Shown here piece by piece: positions 44,701 to 57,100 of a DNA stretch of 64,000 nt (position 1 is its first letter; each line of letters starts with the position of its first letter). The notes under the pieces were generated by a model. It searched no databases. It was not told where the DNA came from and worked only from the letters and a program-made list of their open reading frames with translations. Source of the DNA: Tillandsia leiboldiana (taxonomy: Eukaryota > Streptophyta > Magnoliopsida > Poales > Bromeliaceae). The stretch is from positions 1,447,393-1,511,392 of the forward strand of contig CM055077.1 in the NCBI GenBank assembly GCA_029204045.2, in the 5' to 3' direction. Both the position numbers and the translations under genes were made by a program.

Positions 44701-47060
44701 TCCCTGAAACGAATGACAAATCTTGTGAAACAACTTGTAGCATAACATTGTTTACTTATAAAATCATAGGTGTAAACTTGTAGCATAACATCGTCGATGG
44801 AACTAACAAAGATTGGAGAGTTGTAAGATTGGCAAAAGAAATCGCTACGCCGCCTGTCAATCCGCTGGATGATAGGTTTCTGCAGATAACACCAAAGTAT
44901 AAGTCATCTAATTTTCAGCTCAACAACTGCGCGAAATTCTTTCTGTATCATAAAACTTACAGAGCTGTAATTCTCGGAGGGTTAGCGGGAGAGTAACTAC
45001 AACTCAATCCGTCCCATGCGTAAGTTTTGGGAGCACACGAATCGCCCATCCAGTTTTTCTTCACCTGATACTGGTTCCTGATTGTCGTGATGGCAGTAAC
45101 TGACCACCAAAATTTTCAAAAATCCAACACTCATTTCAGAATGCGAGGCACCAGTCGGTATTGTTGAATGATATTGGACCATACCGTCATCGACGTCGGT
45201 GCCGACGTCGGACATCGGCAGCACCTGGAGCACCTCGAGCGCGTTGAGGATCGGCGGGAGATTCGACGCGGCCGTGGCGACGATGGTGAAATTGTACTCC
45301 AGAAACCCCGAGCTGGGGTTGGTGCTGTAGACGTAATCGGAGGAGAGGTACGCGGGGGAGAAGGGGCCGTACCAGAGCTCGCCGTTGAGGTAGATGTCGA
45401 ACTCGCGGACGGCGCGCGGGGGGAGGAGCTGCAGCTCGGCGAAGTGCAGGACGGCGACGTAGGCGGGGCTGAGGGTGGCGGGGTCGGCGGACGGCCAGGA
45501 GAACTGGAGCTTGGTGGCGGCGCCGGCGGGGACGGCGGCGGTCTGCAGGACGGCTGAGGGGGCCTCGAAGCGGTCGCCGGAGAGGCTGCGGATGGGGAAC
45601 GCCGTGGAGATCTCGGACCAGTAGGGGGCGTTGCTCCCTGGCACCCATATCCGGTCGTGCGTGTCGTTCGGGTACCTTCCTCCATCACATTTCGAACAAC
45701 CATCAGTGAACAGCGCAAGCCATCGGATTTTTTTTTCACTATTATTGCTTCAGTATAATAATGCAATTTGATGATTATTATTTAAAATTTTCAATTTAAA
45801 CTTTAATTATTTTATATTTTTAAAAATAAATAAAACGTACGCCGTGTTTTCTTCTTCACTCTCAAAAAAAAAATCAAACCTGTTGTGTAGTTTGAGATAG
45901 CAAGATAATTACAAACCAAAATGAGTTGCTGATCAAGCAATTAGCGCTAGAATTACCTTTTGGTTGCAATTGTACTATTCTCTTTCACGTAAAATAAGTT
46001 CCAAAGCATAAAATAATTAGATTTGATTTTTCTAACTATAGGGCGATGAAATAAAAAAATATGCTTAATCAGAGAGTGTTAAATTAAAGTTTAATTTAAA
46101 CTCTATCGGGTCTATAAGCATGATTTTAAAAAATGATAAAAAATTGTTACAGGACCAGTAATAATACTAATAAAGAATTAATTAATTGTTAACTGAAAAA
46201 TCAAACCCTGCTGCTACAAAAGGAAACCAATATGAAACACTAGCCAGCTAGTCTACAACTAACTCAAAAAGAAATACAAAATAAAAAATCACCTAAATTT
46301 TTTTACTAATTTCAAAGTAGTCGACTTGATCATGATCACCTTATTCGTGTCGTGTCGGCAGGGCCCACATTAATCCGCCGGTAAAGAACGAGCGACTGCG
46401 TGCCGTTCACCGCGGGGTAAAGAACAGCCTTTAACGGCCTGACTTCTAAGCTGGACATAAACGGCGTCCCCTCTCCAGTGTTCACCAAACAGACCTGCAG
46501 GTAACTCGCCGGCACGACCATAATAATCTCGGCAACCTCTGGCGATCCTGCGTCGGAGATATTGATAGTTTGCAGGAAGTTCACGCCGACGTGGACGTCG
46601 AATACCGGGGGCTTATTCAGTCCGTCGTAGTTTGCGTACAGGAACATCGCGCGCACGAGATATTTCTGCCCCGCCATCAGAGAGTCCATGGTGTAGCAGT
46701 TCCGCTTGCCGGTCGTAAAGCTCCGGACGGTGAGGTAGCGCCTCGCGAGCGACAGGGTTACATACCCGGCCGAGATGTTGCGGTTCGTGCCGGTGTCGAT
46801 GAATTGGCTGTCGGAGGTGTATGGTAGCGTTGTGATGGCGTCAACATAGCTCGAGTTTTCTGGGATGCCGCAATCAATACTGATGAAACCTGTAATAAAA
46901 AAAAAAATTAATTTTGTTAGTACATCCTTCACTTGATTCAGACATATATATTTTATTGCTCAATATACATAAACCTACCAAGACTGTCAGGTTGGCTGTG
47001 AACTCGAACACTGAAAGCCGATAAGCCGAGAAGAAGAATCAAGCCCCATAAAACCACCAT
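41729..47060 (-). CDS. malectin-like LRR receptor-like serine/threonine kinase, LRR-I subfamily (copy A)
   Basis: A plasma-membrane receptor kinase (relatives: IOS1, FRK1/SIRK, MEE39). Thirteen exons join in phase to 938 residues: 46979-47060, 46340-46889, 45185-45675, 44961-45099, 44808-44879, 44632-44703, 44468-44548, 43772-43980, 43389-43654, 42897-43023, 42635-42700, 42364-42553 and 41729-42200. A signal peptide (1-23) leads to a malectin-like domain (about 28-375; IDCGIPENSSYVD, YPNDTHDRIW). Then come NWMGDSCAP, three LRRs each on its own 72-81-bp exon, a Cys-containing juxtamembrane stretch, a membrane helix at about 536-559 and the kinase. The kinase has GKGGFGSVYEG, AVK, HRDVKTNNILL, ADFGLS and GTPGYVDPEY, so it is an RD kinase with all catalytic residues. 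Ectodomain exons are GC-rich. It is the tandem partner of the gene at 48.2-62.6 kb. Confidence 0.95.
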
Positions 47061-47096
47061 TTTTTGTTGCGTAGAAGCTCTTCCGTTTTCCGCAAC

Positions 47097-47103
47097 TATA
47101 TAT
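47097..47103 (-). promoter_or_regulatory. possible TATA box of receptor kinase A
   Basis: On the minus strand GGAATATATAG lies about 40 bp before the ATG. That would leave a very short leader, so the call is tentative. Confidence 0.35.
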
Positions 47104-48156
47104 TCCACCTCTTATGCTCCTCGTGGTTAACTAATGCAGGGGACAACTTATTCTTACATGTTATTCGTTCCAACGATATGCTCTCCTCTCCCATCTCTTT
47201 ATTATTGTTAATCTTTCCTCTCCCATCTTTTTATTATTGTTAATCTTTCATTACTGTTCAATGTTCATAATTTAGTTGTAGAGAACGAGGATAGCACGTA
47301 GGTGTGGTTCACGAATAGGAGCATTGCACCACCGATATGTTATCCCGAACAGCATATAGCTATCCCAGCGAATTAAGGGTAGACACGTGGATGAAGAAAA
47401 GTGGGTCCCAATTGGTATTAATTGATAGAAGGTGTTTAAGGGTTGACGCCACAAAAGTCAACTTGTATTAGACGTTGACTATCAAATTTTTGTCTTTTTT
47501 TTTTTGCATGGATTTACCCTCAAACATCCCCTCAAAAAATACTGTGCATCTCAAGATTAGGTCAGCAAATCAGCAGTACCTTACAGGCGACAGACATTCA
47601 GAATACCAAATTTATGTTAAGTTCAGAGCGTGTTTGGTTAGGATGAAAGACGAGTAACATAGGGGACACCAAATTCATAAAAGTTTAGAGCATGTTTGGT
47701 TACAACGATTCATAAGAGTTCAAAGCATGTTTGATTACGATGAACCGTAACCGTAGTCTCGTAGGGTAGCCCACGAGACACCTCACTCTGTAGTACTCAG
47801 TACTCACCATGGTGCATGCACCACGACTTCACATCGAACGAGGGTCCGACGCAATCTTGAGAGGAAGGGGTTACTGTTGTAATTTCATTCAAATGTAATA
47901 TTATGCTTTGCAAATTACTCTTCAAGTCACTGATACATTTATTTTACAAGAACCAAGAACGGATAAAATTATTTCTGCACTTGCTTGGAAGACTCTTCTC
48001 GAGATAATTCATAATTTTGTCACTCATCAAACATCACCACACTCAACAATGAAATCAAGTCCAAACATGAAGACCTCGTCTTTATAGACTTTGTGAATGA
48101 ACGACAAAGCAAAACAACATGAGCAACTACGAAAAGAGGAGAGAATTGCCCAAATC
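47104..48156. other. spacer between the two receptor-kinase genes
   Basis: Promoter side of copy A and 3' UTR of copy B. Around 47625-47745 a gcatgtttggtta-type word occurs three times, which suggests a worn transposon end. No open frame is supported. Confidence 0.45.
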
Positions 48157-51100
48157 TTATCTTACCACTGGACCAGGGCCTTCCAGTATCTGCCGCGTAT
48201 ATTCCACCTTGAAGGTACGGATCTGGCTATCACTGGTCTCCGAGTAGAAGTTATCCCGCCTTGAGTACTGCTTATTATCGTTTCTTTCACTGGCATTCAC
48301 GAGCTCCAAGCATTCATTTAACTGCATCACAATGTTGGTCATTGTCGGCCTCTGGATTGAGGGTTGTGCAGTACACTCCAATCCAAGAGTAGCAACTTTC
48401 CAAACAGAATTTATATCATATTCTCCTCTCATCCTCGGATCAGCTATGCTCTCGATGTTTCCCCTTGCGAGCTTCCGCCGCACCCACTGAACTATGTGAA
48501 TGATCTCAGGGGCGGTCAATATGGCAGGCTGCCCAGTTATTATCTCCAAGAGGACAATTCCGAAGCTAAACACGTCGCTTTTCTCACTGAGCTGGAGGGT
48601 TGTATAGTACCTGTAATATCATTATCTATTTAGTTCCTTTCATAGTATTAAACGCAAGGATCTCACTAAAAAGTAGGAGAAGCGTAATGTAGCCCTTGTG
48701 GCAAAGCAGAAGGCTCGGTTAGTTGACATTATGCTTGTGGTGCATATTCCTACTGCAGAACTATGTTTCTTTTTTGTTGTAGGCAAACAAAGCTAGCATT
48801 CCATGTTTAGTTTACTTAATCTTTATGATCAATACTCCATTTGTATTTATAGAAATCGAATAAGAAAAAGAGCGCCAAGATGAAGAGGGAGTGACTTACT
48901 CAGGATCAAGATATCCCGGAGTTCCGACAACAGCCGTGGACACGTGAGTATTGATGTCGCTATTGAAGGCCTTAGACAACCCAAAATCGGCAAGCTTGGC
49001 CTCTAGATTTGAATTCAAGAGAATATTGTTGGTCTTAACATCTCTATGAATTAGTGGAGGGTTGCAAGACTTGTGTAGATACTCTAGTCCTGCATTAGAA
49101 TGATTGGTGAGAAAGAAGCAATAGGATGTTACATGCAATATGTTATTGCCAAACCTTGTGCAGATTCATATGCTATTTGGACCCGCTGCCTCCAATTCAA
49201 AGGTCTAGCATTAGCTTCGCCTGTAAAAATAATCACAACATGTCATTAATTTCATCAAAAGAAAATCACAAATACTGGTTACAATATTTTCTCCAGAGAT
49301 AATACAGAATAGAAAACATGGACATTCTCTGAGAAGATATGGCCTCTCCCACAAATGGAGCATTTTGCCTTGTAATATCAGATTCAAGATGCTCAGTTTT
49401 AAAGTCGTGCATGAGTTTTGAAGGATTGCTCAAGGTTATAGTTACTTGGTTGTACTGGAGATATCCAATAAGATGAAAAAAAAAGAGATTAATATGGAAT
49501 CAGGGCAAGTTCCAAAACTTAATAATGTCTCCAACTTAATATTTTCCAAATTCGAAAGCTTTTCGCTAAAACTATCAAGAATACCCAAAGTTGTTTTTCT
49601 TGTGAAAAGGAAGAGAAAATAATCAAAGTCTCTCTTAGAACCTTATCTTTTGGACGAAGAGAACAAGGGCTTATTATTAAATTCTGCTACTAAATTGCCA
49701 CTGAAGTACACTTACCGAAGAATATTGAGCTAGCAACAATCAATCCACATGAGCGGCCAACTCAAAGGCATGTCTTATAAAGTAAACAGTGTTATCAGAT
49801 ATATATACTCATCATTTCGTAACTTATAAAAAAAAACAACAGAGAGAACCTTTCAGATGTTTTTCTAGAGTTCCTTCGGACATGAACTCATAGACAAGTG
49901 CCAAGTGATCTCCATCCCTGCAGTATCCGATCATCGAAACCAAGTTCTTGTGATGGACCCTTGTCAGGTGCTGGGCCTGCGACGACATTCAGAATATTGT
50001 TGTGTATTAGATAAACCTTAGGAAGAACATTCAGAAGTTGGGGCTATATGTCCACAAACTTGGCGATGTAATGTGAGCAGGGGTGTGCACTATTCATCCC
50101 AAACCAATCTGAGTCATTTATGCTAGAATAATAGCTAGAAAGCTCCGCAATCTAGCAAAGTCATTTATCCTAATTTCCACAGTGTGTTGCAGCATCTAAG
50201 GGACTCACTGGGGAACCCTTATTATGTGACCATCCAATTACCTTAATGACAAAAATGTAGCAGCAAGATCTGCAGATATTAAAAAGAAAAAAAGACTGGA
50301 TTGGAGTTAATTACCTCAGCCAAAAACTCTTTGACTCCTTGTGAAGTTGAGTGAGAACACATCTTCACTGCAACTGGAGTACCATTCTCCAAGATGCCCT
50401 TGTACACAGTCCCGAATCCTCCTTTCCCAAGAACTTGTGAAAAGTTGCTCGTGATAAGCTGTAACTCCTTGTACATGAACTGTCGATTCTCAAGTTGCAA
50501 CGGACTGTCTTGTTTGTTTTCTACGTTAATAGAGTCCCTTTCATTTGGTAGCCTCACCGAGGGGTTTGTCTCTGAGCCTTTCAAAGAAAGCAAGCTAATA
50601 TGAGATACAATACTGCATTTGCATACGCAATAAAAGGCGTAACAATTATATACAAAAAGACGTCTTTTGCTGCTGAATTTTTACCTGATTTTTTCCTCCT
50701 CATGCATATAATAAGCATCACAGTAACAATTAGCATCACCACAGCAATCAAAAGAACCACAACAATCAAAAGAACCACAACAATAGGAGATTTCTTCTTT
50801 GGTCGTGGCGGCACACAAGAATTCCCATTGACACATTGATCAACTCTATCATTGCAAAAGAAATGACCATTTCACAGTTAGATGTCAACTGATATGAGCT
50901 CTGAAGATCAAAAAGAAGCGAGAGTCAAAGTAATAATTCATCTCTGAAACATTGGGAGAAGCTCTTAATCCCATAATCAAGGAATCTAAAGAAAACATAG
51001 AAAGAGTAATTAGTCGTTAGCAAAAAGACTTTGAAACAAAGTTTTAACACAGAAAGTGAACTTGAAGCATGAATGCTGTTAATGTAAACCATGGATTTGA

Positions 51101-54100
51101 CCAACAACATCTAAAATCTGTACAACAAAAAGGTCAGAGGCCCTACAAAATTGTTTACCACGAATTAAACAATAGCACTGGTTGGATAAAAATAGAGAAT
51201 TTATCCTAGAACAGGTTGATCTCAAGAAAATACATCTCAGGAGTCCTTATTGCCCTTGCTAAACCTAATTCAAGGGCCAGCACTAATGTCCTGGATCCTA
51301 TAAATCAGGATTAAAAGTCACGCGGCATAGAAATAGCATAGGTTAAAGGAATAGATATGCTTAAGAGAACCTTAATGTAAGTGTCCCATATTGTGATCTC
51401 TTAGAGAGGCCGGGAGGGATTGATCCGTTGAGTTGGTTGCCTCTCAAATCCCTGAAAGAAGCCACAAGTACAGTTGATGCAACAAATCTACTTACGCAGT
51501 TGTTAACCAAAAATAGAGTCTACTAAGAATACTTACAGTAATGTTAGTAATGGCAACTGTGATAGAGCATCAGGAATCGGTCCCGTTAAGTTATTGTACG
51601 ACAAATCCCTGAAACGACAAGTCTTGTGAAACAACACAATACCATAGAATGGTTTTTCGCAATACATAAAAATACAGCTAAATATGCATATATAAGTGAA
51701 TGTTCTATAGATTCGATTACAGGTGCGATCGGTAATCAGCATCCTTATTTTTGGGCCTAGTATGAGACTTACAAAGATTGCAGAGATTTCAGATAGGCAA
51801 AAGAAGTCGTTACGACACCAGTCAATCCGCCCGATGATAAATTTCTGCGAGAAAAGTTGTAATACATAAGAGCGCCGAAGTAAATTTTCATATTTTCAGT
51901 TCTACACTAAAAAAAGAATTAAGATAAAATTACTACAACATGCAATCTTGTGAAACTCACATTGATGTAATTGTTGGAGGGCTAGAGAGAGAGTAACTAC
52001 AGTTCAACCCATCCCAGGCATAAGCTTTGGGAGCACATGGATCTCCCATCCAATTTCTCTTCACCTGATACTGTGCCTTGATTGCCGCAATAGCACTTAC
52101 TGATGTCATTTGATAAGATCGATGCGAGGAACATATCAGCGAATATAAACAGAAAAAAAAGTATTCTGACATACCGACATTTTTGCGATTATCACTTCCC
52201 ATCTCTCGCCATTAAAAGAAGGGGAAAAAAAGAAGAAGAAGAAGAAGTAGATTTAACACGATCAAGTAGGTGTCATCATCGCAAGACGGATGAAGATTTT
52301 TCAAGGTCTTCGCTAGAATAACACTCTGATGCCAAACAAACTGTTTGAGATAGAATACAAAATGGTGATGGAATGTCGATAACCCACAAACTATTTAACT
52401 TGATTCTTCTTTTGATAAACTATTTAGATATATATTACGAGAGAAATCATATTCAGATTCTCGAATGTGATGGGAAAGTAACATCTGTTTTTTTTTTTTT
52501 TTTTTTTTTTTTTTGTTCTTCAAAGAAAGCAGAAGGACTTTTCATTCATTCAAGCGCCGACAGCAGAAGCCGAAGGAGAAGACGGCACTTACCGTCGCCA
52601 GAGTCGGTGCCGAGGGACAGGGGCAGGGCGGTGAAGACCTCGAGCGCGTTGAGCAGCGGGGGGAGGATGGAGTTGCGAGTGGCGACGATGGAGAAGTCGT
52701 ACTGGCGATAGCCGTAGCCGGGTTGGATGCTGTAGACGTAGCCAGAGTAGAGGTACCGGGGGGAGTAGGAGCCTTTCCGGAGCTTGTCGTTGATCATGAT
52801 GTCGAACTGGCGGACGGCGCCGCGGCGGAGGGTCTGGATCTCGGAGAAGTGCATGACGTGGAGGAGGCCGAGGTTGTTGTTGTCGGGGATTGGCCAGGAG
52901 AAGTCGATCTTGGAGGCGTTGACGGGGACGACGGCCGTCTGCATGACGGCGGAGGGCGCCTCGAAGTAGCTGTTGTTGACGTTCACCACGCGCGACGCCG
53001 TCGAGATCTCGGCCCAGTAGGGCTGGTTGCCCCACGGCTCCCATATCCGGTCGTGGGTATCGTTCGGGTACCTGCACGCCAGGTGTTTGCATAATTACTG
53101 GTTTTTTTGTTTTAAGAAAGAAAGGTAGCTCGATTGTCTGTCATTTTACTGTTTGTTGGTGGGAATTTATTTTAGGTGGGAATTTATTTTAGGGGCAATT
53201 GCCTATATACCCTATTAAGTTCCCAACTTTCATATCTATTCCTCAAAAAATCTGCTCTCTAATATACTCTTCTAAAAATCCAAATTCTTTCAAATATACC
53301 CTCAAAATAGGGGTATATCAGAAAAAAGATGGAACGTATTAGGGGTATATTGGAAAGAAAAAAATAAGAAGGGTAAATCAGATATTTCATCATATTTCAG
53401 GAGTACACAGGCAATTATCCCTTTATTTTATAACTCTTGCCAAATAAAAATAAAAAATAATTAAAAATAAAAATTTAAAATAATTCTTGCTTATTAAGAA
53501 ATATTCCACCACTCTTTTTAGAATAGAGTTTATATTTCAGAGGGACAGTGAATGAATTTTTTTTCTTTTTTACATTAGTTTACTTTCTAATCTGAAACTA
53601 TATGAACATGAGATTATGTAATCTGCGGCTATGTAATCACTTTTTTTTATTACTTTAGTCTTAGTTCTTATCTGATGCTATGTGAATTCTGATTTTTTAT
53701 GTTTGCAGTTTAATTCCCAACCTGTATTCTAATCTACTAAAATTTTAATCTAAACTTGAAAATCTTATTATGCTTCAATAAAATATAATTACAAGTGAAA
53801 TATACAATTTCATTGTTACTTGGCCAACTCAAAATAATTTTATTTTCAAATCTTTGGTAAAGTTAAAAATTGGATTACATTTTAATTTTATTTACTAATT
53901 ATTATTTATTAAAATATACTATAAAATTGGATCCTAATGTAAATCTTATGCTCAATCGTCCACAAATTTAAATATTTTTTATAAAAAAATTAATAAAATT
54001 AGTATAAAAATATTAATTTTTATTTAAAGGGTAATGTACATCTCCAAAGAAAGTGTACATCTTACACCCACCCATTTATGCTCAATCGTCCATAAATTAT

Positions 54101-57100
54101 AAATCTTATGCTCAATCGTCCACAAATTATGAAGTGTTCTTCATCATATCTCACCCATCCAATTGTTAGAAAAAACTTTTATCTTTTCAAATTAATTCTT
54201 TTAAATAATTTAAACTTAATTTAAACTCAAAATAATATAAAACAAAGTTTAGATGAAGCCTGTGAATGTCGAGGCGTGCGTGAGCACTGTCCTAGAAGCA
54301 AGATTGCCCCTCTACGTGCGAGGCTCCGACAATCACCCCTAGCGATACAACGACCACTGTCCACCCCGTCGGCAACGACTCCAGGATGGTGCGTAGCGAA
54401 CCCAACAGCTTTCAGAAATCCAGCAAAATAGAAACTCAAAGAGGAAAAATCACTGTGTGTAAATCTGTAAATTAAAGAGGAAAATTTGAAGCTTAAGAGA
54501 AGACCCACAAGCCTTCTCATGCTCTCTTTTTAAAGAGCCCAAAACCTCTAGGAGACAAGCTCCAACGGGTCCTTTCTCGGGCAGCCCACAAAGGCCCTTT
54601 CCAAGGAAGGCCTTTGGATAGCCCGAGAAACAAATTCCCAATGTAGGCATTAAAAGCAAAAGTCAAATGGTCAAATGGATCAAGTCAAAAACGCACAGGC
54701 CCGGTCCAACCCGTGTGTGTATTGGAAAAACCTTGCTCCCAATTCCTAACCAATACATACACAAGAGAGGGAGTAAATAAACCCACTCTACATGTGATGA
54801 ATTTCCGGTGTGGGACTAAACATCACATGTAGAGGGGAAAAGGGTTTGGGCTCCCAGGCAAAGCCCATTGATAGTGGGCTGCCCAGAAAAGCCCAAAGGC
54901 CAAAACACAAGTTTTAAATCACAAAAACTAATTAAAACCCAACAATCCCCACATGATTTAAAACTTGTAAAAACGAAATACAAAATAAAGTAAAAGAAAT
55001 ACAAAAAACTAAAACAAATGCTGGATCCCTTATACCACGTATTCGGCGAAAGTACCTTTCGGGTTTGAACCTTCACTTAGTACAGGTCTATGTACATCCG
55101 ATGGCACAATGGTGGACTTCGCCTTGAACCAAGGCCGGTGAATCGGATTTCCACAAACAGTACACATGGTACAGCTGTTTAGGTTCTATGCGGGTTAGCG
55201 CTTTTATGGCCACGCGCTCATATCGATTCATGTGTGTTTTTAGGGAACCGCCCTCTTCCCACAGTCGCGGCCTCACGACTACACACATATAGTAGGTCCT
55301 GATAAGGGTGCATGCAAGGTCACACCCTGCCTCAAGGGTCTCGGAACCATTCAGGGTAAGAACCCTTACTATCCTCTTGCATAAATGAGCACTGTCGCTA
55401 TAGGGATGAGTATATAAAATCAGTGCTCCGCACAACTACCAATTCGACTTGTTTCTACCCATTGAACCTCCAAGAGGTTGGGTTGCCGTCGCCGGTAGTT
55501 TCTATTGTGGGCTAAGCCCCATCCCCCTCGACGATTCTAGGATCACTGTCCTAGACAAACCTTTAGTAAGCTGATCAGCTAGGTTCTTTGCAGATCTCAC
55601 AAATTCCAATGCAATTACATTTTCCTTAATATTCTGCCGAATATACTTTTGTCTTACTTTCATAAATCTACTCATCTTTGTTTCCACATTTTCTTGAGCA
55701 CACTTGTCAATAGCAGATTTGCAATCACAATGTATACATACAGGTGCCAAAGGTCGCTCCATCAGTGGCAAGTCATACAGAAATTCTCTAATCCACTTAG
55801 CCTCTGCTACAGTGGTATCTAAAGCTATTAATTCATATTCCATTGTACTTCTAGCTATCAATGATTGTTTTGATGACTTCCAAGAAACAGCTGCTCCGCC
55901 AAGAAGAAAAACAAATCCAGTGGTTGACTTCACATCAGCTGCATCACTTATCCAATTAGCATCACTAAATCTTTCTAATACAGTAGGGAAACCACAAAAA
56001 TGCAATCCATAAGATACAGTGCCTTTCAGATATCTCAAAACTCTTTCTAAAGCATTCCAATGCTCTCTATTTGGGTTATGGGTATATCTTCTCAATCTGT
56101 TCACAGCATATGCTAAATCAGGTCTAGTGTAATCTACAAGATAACCTAGAGATCCTATAATCTGAGCATACCTATTCTGTCCTATAGGATCACCTTTATT
56201 CTTCTTAAGATGTACACTAGGATCATAAGGTGTAACAACAATCTTAGAATCAAAATATCCAAATTTCTTTAACACTTGTTCACAGTAGTGAGATTGGCTC
56301 ATAATAATTTCATTTGATTTTCTTATGATCTTCATATTCAGAATCACATCAGCTTGCCCAAAATCTTTCATATCAAAGTTATTATTAAGTAATTTCTTAA
56401 CATCCATTACCACATCCATATTTGTTCCAAAGATCAAAATATCATCAACATACAAACATAGGATTACTATCTGTCCATTGTATTCCTTAGAGTACACACA
56501 TTCATCAGACATGTTCACATGAAAACCAGCTTTCACAATTAAAGAGTCAAATTTCAAATGCCATTGCTTAGGAGCTTGTTTAAGTCCATATAAAGATTTT
56601 GTCAACTTGCAAACTTTGTTTTCATGTCCAGCAACAATAAATCCCTCAGGTTGCTTCATATAAATTTCTTCCTCTAAATCACCATTTAGAAAAGCAGTCT
56701 TAACATCCATCTGATGAATAATCAAATTATGGACAGAGGCTAAAGCTAGCGGAATCCTAATAGAAGTAATCCTAGCTACAGGAGCATAGACATCAAAATA
56801 ATCTACACCAGGCTTCTGGGAAAAACCCTGAGCTACAAGTCTAGCCTTATACTTATCTACAGACCCATCTGGTTTCAATTTTTTTCTTAAAGATCCATCT
56901 ACATCCTACAGGCTTACAACCTATAGGTAAATCAGATAGCTCCCAAATATGATTCTGTAGAATAGATTGCATCTCCAACTTAACAGATTCTTTCCAAAAT
57001 GATGCATCTATAGAAGTCATAGTTTGGTCAAAGGTGGAAGGGATATCTTCTACAATAAGGACACAAAAAATATTACCAAAAGTCTTCTCAATCCTAGGAC

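Noticed and set aside
52485..52560. Poly-T stretch before kinase B exon 3 as a LINE insertion
   Set aside because: A T run alone is weak evidence; no TSD and no body of an element were found.
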